Part shown: positions 26,772-31,635 of the stretch, in pieces | How the letters are laid out: every line of letters begins with the position of its first letter | Position numbering within the stretch: the first letter of the stretch is position 1 | DNA from: Ramicandelaber brevisporus | Taxonomy: Eukaryota; Kickxellomycota; Ramicandelaberales; Ramicandelaberaceae | Length of the DNA: 31,635 nt | NCBI GenBank assembly: GCA_025201865.1 | Contig: MU602691.1 | Span: 16,433-48,067 of the forward strand | Direction of reading: 5' to 3' | The notes under the pieces: model-generated | Seen by the model: the letters and a program-made list of their open reading frames with translations, nothing else | The model's database searches: none | What the model was told of the DNA's origin: nothing | Made by a program: the position numbers and the translations under genes

Positions 26772-28550
26772 TTACCAAAGAGCATAGTGCAAATGAGTAG
26801 CACGAGAGTTACGCCAGTAGTCGGCGATGCGCTCGACATCCTTGTCATCTTTCAACTCATCGGCTGACTCCACGAATGCAGCCAGAACTAATTGTCTGAC
26901 ATCTTCACGAGTTTGCATCAGCTCCTGCACCTTCTTGGCGCCATCAGCTGCATTGCCAACTGTGCCAGGCTTCTGCCAACCACTGACCATCTTCACCAGT
27001 CTCCACTCGGCATACAGTGATTTCCAGACCTCGTATCGTGCATCAGCTACATGCAGCATGGCGAGTGCCACCCAAGGCAAGAGCGCAGTGAAAACCAGCA
27101 GCGACAACAAGCTGAAGCCACCAACAAATCCCCACAGCAACAATCCCGCAATACTATATGTCAGACCAGTGAACACAATCATCACGAGGCATTTGGTTTG
27201 CGCAATGCATTCCTCGTAAGTCTCGAGATTGCCGAGCTTCTTGGTGACGTAAAAGATGGGAGCGTGGAAGGCAACCAAGGGAAGGAGAACTGGCAGTTCG
27301 ACGGCGAAGCGACCAAAGCGCACAAGGAATGACTGAAGAGCCTTGAATGGGTCAATTGGTGCCAATTTGACAGACTGACTCGCACTGTGGTTTCCATTGG
27401 CAATGACGCCGTTACCATTGGCGCTCTCGGCTGCTGCTTGCTGAGCTGGTGTGGGTTTGATGAGGGCTATGTCTTGGTCACGGAAACCATTTGCAGCCAA
27501 TAGTGCATGGTACTTGCCAAGCGCGTCAAAGGCTGCGGTCAGCTGCTTGCTGGATGGCACATGCCGCTCAATAGCGTCAATGTACGCTTGGGACAACCAC
27601 ACATAGTCTCGCAGTTCAATCGACCGGCCACTGCTCTCAAACATGATGTCGCGCGCCAAAAACGCTGCCCTGTGCACAGCCCAGGCGCCATGAGCGCCAT
27701 CCAGCTCATTGTTCTCAGTGGTGTTCTGAATGCCATTTGCATTGATTGTCAGCGACTTTAGAGCAGCCAGCACCTCCGCCTTTAGTGCCTTGACAGCCTT
27801 CTTTTTGTCCTCTGGTGTCTCCGCTGCCAAAAACTCCTTGGCATATGGCTGTGGTCTAATCGGCTTGCCATAATGCACAACAACGCTCGAGCGCCATTTG
27901 CTCTTATCCGTATACACCACTCCAATGGGCACAATGACCAGCTTTTCGTCACTGTCGCTACCCACAAATCCTTCGACATTGCTGTTCTCAATTCGCTCCT
28001 TGTTCAATGCGTTGAAGAAGTACATTGTCGACCACAGCGGTCCATCCTTGATATCCATCATGCTCGGCAATGTATACGACGTTCCCTCCGGGAAAGCACC
28101 GATGACACCGCCCTGCTTCAAACACTTAACCGTGTGCACAAACAAGTCCGAGTTTTCGCCGTGGGCTCGATCGACTGGCAGTGCGCCAATGCCGTTCATA
28201 AACCACGTCACAAACTTGTTCATGCGGTACAAATTGTCCTTGGCCCAGAAATGGACCGGCCGGTTGTGGGGGATGTTGACTCCGACGATTACGCCGTCAA
28301 CGGCCATGTTGCAGTGAGTGCCCAGGAAGAGAACCGGCTCGCCCGGTGACGGAGTCGTGTGGTCGCCTTGGATGCTGATCTGCCTGAACCAGCCCTTGGC
28401 TGTCAAGCGGAAGAGATAGCGGATAAAGTAGAAAAAGGGATGAATCTTGTCATCGTCAAAGTTGGGCATCGATGCTACCGGTGAGTTGGTCTGTTGTTTC
28501 TTCTGTTGCTGCTGTTGCTGCTGTTGCTTGTCTTGAGTTGTTGCTGCCAT
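26772..28550 (-). CDS. Glycerol-3-phosphate acyltransferase-like (PlsC family, Sct1/Gpt2-type)
   Basis: Predicted ER membrane enzyme that acylates glycerol-3-phosphate or DHAP, the first step of phospholipid and triacylglycerol synthesis. The 592-residue protein begins with a polyQ stretch (about 9-20), then a hydrophobic H-P-F-F-Y-F-I-R-Y-L-F segment. PlsC motifs: motif I around G-T-H-C-N-M-A-V-D (His79, Asp85), motif II near G-A-L-P-V-D-R (about 122-128), motif III F-P-E-G-T-S (about 153-158) and motif IV I-V-P-I-G-V-V-Y. Two to four hydrophobic helices lie in about 430-530, followed by a charged tail. Yeast Sct1 and Gpt2 are longer (about 740), mainly in the C-terminal region. The ATG at 28550 is the first in frame; a 40-codon extension upstream has only TTG. 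The exact substrate is not decided by sequence. Confidence 0.85.
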   Translation of the reverse strand: MAATTQDKQQQQQQQQKKQQTNSPVASMPNFDDDKIHPFFYFIRYLFRLTAKGWFRQISIQGDHTTPSPGEPVLFLGTHCNMAVDGVIVGVNIPHNRPVHFWAKDNLYRMNKFVTWFMNGIGALPVDRAHGENSDLFVHTVKCLKQGGVIGAFPEGTSYTLPSMMDIKDGPLWSTMYFFNALNKERIENSNVEGFVGSDSDEKLVIVPIGVVYTDKSKWRSSVVVHYGKPIRPQPYAKEFLAAETPEDKKKAVKALKAEVLAALKSLTINANGIQNTTENNELDGAHGAWAVHRAAFLARDIMFESSGRSIELRDYVWLSQAYIDAIERHVPSSKQLTAAFDALGKYHALLAANGFRDQDIALIKPTPAQQAAAESANGNGVIANGNHSASQSVKLAPIDPFKALQSFLVRFGRFAVELPVLLPLVAFHAPIFYVTKKLGNLETYEECIAQTKCLVMIVFTGLTYSIAGLLLWGFVGGFSLLSLLVFTALLPWVALAMLHVADARYEVWKSLYAEWRLVKMVSGWQKPGTVGNAADGAKKVQELMQTREDVRQLVLAAFVESADELKDDKDVERIADYWRNSRATHLHYALW

Positions 28551-29110
28551 CTCGTCTGTCGCTTTCGTGATCTTGAGGCTCGAAGGAAGAGGAGAGAGGG
28601 AGGACTGAGTTTGAAGATTAGAAAAGGAGGAGGCTGTGTAGTGCAAGAAAGGGGAGAGGAGGGGGACCAATTCCTAATCGGTGAATACGTAATAAACCAA
28701 GACGAACGTCAGTAGTGGCGCAGGTGGGTGGGTAGGTGGGCTTGTGAGAGGCACGCCTAGTCAATGTGTATGTAATATGTAAATGAAGGTGAGTGTCGAT
28801 GTCGTTGGTGTGTGCGTGTATGCGCGTGTCAGTGAGTAGCAAAAGTGCATTTCATTTCCTCCCTTTCTCCCTTTCTCCCCCAAAGACTCGGTGTGCGTTC
28901 GCGTATCGTGCGTGCGTCTACCTCCGCAGCTTTCAATGACATGAAGACGAATCGGCGTGCATCCTGACTTTCGAGTAGCATGACCAGCACACGTGATATC
29001 CATTCCATCAAAAAACTGATTGGTGATTTGAGCTTTTTTGAAATAAAAAATGAAAACTAAAGAAACAGAGATTGAAGAACAGGCATAGTAGTATGTATGT
29101 ATTTTTGTTT
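28551..29110. other. Spacer between RPN2 stop and acyltransferase start
   Basis: Both flanking genes lie on the - strand, so this holds the RPN2 3' UTR and the acyltransferase promoter and leader. The leader is purine-rich on the + strand (28586-28670). The middle (28720-28840) is GT/GTG-rich, with TGTGTGCGTGTATGCGCGTGT near 28808. No gene or RNA feature seen. Confidence 0.6.
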
Positions 29111-31635
29111 TTACTCAGCATCTTCTCCAAATGGATACTCAAATGGTGCTGGAATCGGCACACTGGATGAATCCGATGCACCTTCCTTAGTCTCCTCTGA
29201 AGCTGCAGCAACCTTGTATGCAAACTTGGCTGGCTCCTTTTCGAGTTCGGGCTTAGTGTCTTTAACCAGCACAATGCCGGTTAAGGGGCTGTTGGGGATT
29301 GCAGCGACATACCGAGATCCGCTGACAAGCGAGACATACTTGACCTGCGATGATACAACGCGAGACACGTTGCTCAATGTAGTAGACTTGGCCTTGGCCT
29401 CAGCCTCCTTGGTCGCGGTTGCGGCATCTGCAGTGGCAGCAGATTGCGCAGGCTCATCCAAATCCATGGCGTTTGACTCTTCAGTGGCAGCAGCAGAAGT
29501 GGTGGCGGTAGGCTTACGAGCCAGTCGCTTACCCTTGCCAGCGACCGACAGCACAGCACTCTTAACCTCTTGCTGCTTCTCCTTTGCATTCACTGGAGTA
29601 GGCTCTGGATAGGCGAACCACGACGGCGGAGCCTTGCTGACCAGCTGTATCTCTGGAGCTTCCAGGTCAGAAGTGATGCCAATGAAGCAAGTTGGTGTGA
29701 ATGCCAGAGCCAGCATGTGGGTGAATGGGAACCAGTGCCAGAACTGCGCAAACAGTGCAACACCAGCGACGGCTGGGGCGTGAGTGCCGCCAAGACTGCT
29801 GCGCATCGAGATGGTGACATTGCGGCCACCGGCATCGACAATGCCCATGGCAATGGCAGCACCCATGCGAGACAGTGGACCCTCGTGCTTGTTAGAGACG
29901 GCAGTCAAGAAGGTCTTGCGGATGCTGGCCACCTTTGGATTCAAAGCCTCAGACTGCTCAATAAGAAGCATGCCGAGAGCAATGTAGGCGCTCTGGCGCA
30001 CAAAGTCAATCGAGTCCTTGGTCAGTGGCTCGAGCAGCTCAATCGTCTCGAGAGAACCGGTGCCAGCGCAGGCAATGCCGAGGGCAAGAGCAGCGCCAGC
30101 ACGGACATGTGGGTTGTAGCTCTGGGAAAGCAGCTGCACCATCCGTGGCACTTGGCCTGGAGTGTGGCACAGAATGAAACCAAGAGCAGTGACAGCGGCA
30201 CGACGCACGTCATCGTTGGCATCGCTGACTGCAACGTGCAGCAGGCGAGCAATGATGGCGTTGTTGCCAGTACCGCAGTAAGCGAGAGCCATCGTCCACA
30301 TGGCACCGTAGCGCAGAATGGCATCCTTCTCGTTAGCCAGACGGTCGATGAGCGGGTCGGCAGCCTCACGAGCACCATACATAACCAGAGCCATGCCCAT
30401 TGCAAGACCGCGGATGATCTTCTCGTGGCGAGTGCTCTGTGCATATGGAAGCATGTCGCCAATCGCACGGTTTGACAGAGTGCCCATCATAACCAGGCCC
30501 ATAGCCACACCGGCAGCCTCACCAGCAACGGCACTGTCGGTGTAAAGAACTTGCTTGAGCGCCTCAAATACCTGCTCGGAGCCAGTGCCCATTGCAGCGA
30601 GACCAATGCCCAGACTGGCGCCATGGTGCAAGATTTCAGCCTCGTTGGAGTCATTTGGCTGGAGTGCATTCAGCAAGTAGTCAATGATACTGCTACCGCG
30701 GTTGGCACAGATGAGACCAAGAGCATAGAGGGCACCGCCTTCAGAGTATGGCTGATTGCTGACGTTGTTTTGAGGAAGATATGGACCCATCAGAGTTTGG
30801 GCATTGGCAACCTGGCCCTTGTGGATGACGCCGAGTGCGGCTGTTGCAGTGAATTTAGCCCAGTTGGTGGCGCGTGACAGCCACTCAAGACTGCTGCGCA
30901 AGAAGGTATCGGAGGAGGTGCCAGCGTTCATGAGAGCATTGGCGCTTGATAGAGCAGTGTGATACATTGAGATACGGGGATCGAATGATTCGCGAACCTT
31001 CTTGAGCAACTCGAGATCAGTTTTGTTACTTTGATTGAGGAAGGCTTGCACAAAGTGATTCGTAACGCTTCCATCGATGATCTGAGTCAAAGCAGATACC
31101 TTTTCATTGGATTCACTCTTCTTCAAGTCAGTAACAATTCTCTTTTGTAAATCCTGGGTTGCATTCTCTGCAATATCAAACCCAATTTGGAATGCAACCA
31201 ACACTTTGTCATCACTGTCATTACTATCATTAAGCAAATCAATTAGCAAGCCAGCGCAACGCTGCGAGTCATTCAAGTATAAAAGAGTTTGAACAATTCC
31301 ACGATGATCTAAAGTTGTCTGATTCATCTGCATTTCTAAGATCAACTCCAGTAGCTCACGACGGAATGCACGATGTTGAACTAATGCTAATATTTTATCA
31401 TGAATGTACTCTAGCAACAAACCAGTGTCTCCGTTTAATAATATCTCCTTCAGCGCATCCAATCGACGTGCTTCAATGACAATTCCAATGGCATGCTGCA
31501 GACCTTGCTTGGTAGATGCCGTGTGACGAACTATACGTTCAAAGAAGTTCTCCAGCCGTGGATCAATTGTTGACTGAGCAACTGCTACTGCACCAGTATC
31601 CATATCCATATCGTCATCACCATCATTGCCATCAT
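29111..31635 (-). CDS. RPN2: 26S proteasome regulatory subunit Rpn2 (N-terminus cut by window edge)
   Basis: Largest non-ATPase scaffold of the proteasome base; it docks Rpn1-type partners, the ubiquitin receptor Rpn13 and the ATPase ring. About 840 residues are visible. The frame is open through the right edge (Asp/Gly-rich codons before the internal Met at 31609), and full-length Rpn2 is about 950-1000 residues, so roughly 130-150 N-terminal residues lie outside. The conserved segment I-D-P-R-L-E-N...A-I-G-I-V-I-E-A-R-R-L-D appears near the visible start. Proteasome/cyclosome (PC) repeats run from about 295 to 560, with motifs such as G-A-L-Y-A-L-G-L, H-G-A-S-L-G-I-G-L and A-G-A-A-L-A-L-G-I-A. 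A Lys/Ala/Glu-rich disordered insert (coded near 29360-29590) precedes the C-terminal beta domain; the acidic end (E-Y-P-F-G-E-D-A-E) is where Rpn13 binds in homologues. Confidence 0.95.
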   Translation of the reverse strand, partial: DGNDGDDDMDMDTGAVAVAQSTIDPRLENFFERIVRHTASTKQGLQHAIGIVIEARRLDALKEILLNGDTGLLLEYIHDKILALVQHRAFRRELLELILEMQMNQTTLDHRGIVQTLLYLNDSQRCAGLLIDLLNDSNDSDDKVLVAFQIGFDIAENATQDLQKRIVTDLKKSESNEKVSALTQIIDGSVTNHFVQAFLNQSNKTDLELLKKVRESFDPRISMYHTALSSANALMNAGTSSDTFLRSSLEWLSRATNWAKFTATAALGVIHKGQVANAQTLMGPYLPQNNVSNQPYSEGGALYALGLICANRGSSIIDYLLNALQPNDSNEAEILHHGASLGIGLAAMGTGSEQVFEALKQVLYTDSAVAGEAAGVAMGLVMMGTLSNRAIGDMLPYAQSTRHEKIIRGLAMGMALVMYGAREAADPLIDRLANEKDAILRYGAMWTMALAYCGTGNNAIIARLLHVAVSDANDDVRRAAVTALGFILCHTPGQVPRMVQLLSQSYNPHVRAGAALALGIACAGTGSLETIELLEPLTKDSIDFVRQSAYIALGMLLIEQSEALNPKVASIRKTFLTAVSNKHEGPLSRMGAAIAMGIVDAGGRNVTISMRSSLGGTHAPAVAGVALFAQFWHWFPFTHMLALAFTPTCFIGITSDLEAPEIQLVSKAPPSWFAYPEPTPVNAKEKQQEVKSAVLSVAGKGKRLARKPTATTSAAATEESNAMDLDEPAQSAATADAATATKEAEAKAKSTTLSNVSRVVSSQVKYVSLVSGSRYVAAIPNSPLTGIVLVKDTKPELEKEPAKFAYKVAAASEETKEGASDSSSVPIPAPFEYPFGEDAE

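Noticed and set aside
29570-30475. Antisense frame of 301 codons over RPN2
   Set aside because: It lies wholly inside the conserved PC-repeat coding region on the other strand and shows no recognisable family.

Overview
This is nuclear DNA from a eukaryote, most likely an early-diverging, zygomycete-type fungus. Fungal-type families are recognisable (a PIN4/Cip2-like RRM protein, a Sct1/Gpt2-like acyltransferase, a Pns1-type choline-transporter-like protein, Spt16, Tom22, Tfb3, Rpn2). Genes are compact, spacers are short, and only one intron was found: 167 nt with GT/AG ends and a TACTGAC branch-point-like element. Homopolymeric Q, N, A, P and acidic tracts and GA/GT microsatellites are abundant. 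The exact lineage cannot be fixed by eye; a Kickxellomycotina-like intron-poor fungus is a guess.

Layout, left to right. 1-99: C-terminal end of a + strand gene with a PPxY motif. 421-3947 (-): SPT16 of the FACT histone chaperone, two exons, divergent from 4205-6745 (+), a choline-transporter-like membrane protein carrying a fresh 93-bp internal duplication. 6859-7776 (-): ER thioredoxin-like membrane protein, divergent from 7913-8515 (+), TOM22. 8818-8888 (+): tRNA-Gly(TCC), preceded by a 12-bp-periodic repeat. 8972-9469 (-): small two-TM orphan protein. 10513-13590 (+): orphan seven-TM receptor-like protein with a glycosylated, PA-like ectodomain. 14391-15779 (+): 3-phosphoglycerate dehydrogenase. 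16131-18017 (+): RRM plus three CCHC zinc knuckles and an RS-like tail. 18730-22950 (-): very large PIN4-like RNA-binding protein. 24084-25178 (-): TFB3/MAT1 RING subunit of TFIIH. 25920-26657 (+): kappa-class GST/DsbA-like protein. 26772-28550 (-): glycerol-3-phosphate acyltransferase-like membrane protein. 29111 to the right edge (-): RPN2 of the 26S proteasome, lacking its N-terminus because the window ends.

The genes are mostly housekeeping functions (chromatin, transcription, mitochondrial import, serine and lipid synthesis, proteasome) arranged as unrelated neighbours, often in divergent or convergent pairs. They do not form an operon or an obvious gene cluster. I found no mobile element, CRISPR array, viral insertion or biosynthetic cluster. 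The least-explained items are the 7TM protein with its unusual ectodomain, the two-TM orphan, a cluster of TCACCT half-sites between TFB3 and the GST gene, and the repeat next to the tRNA.
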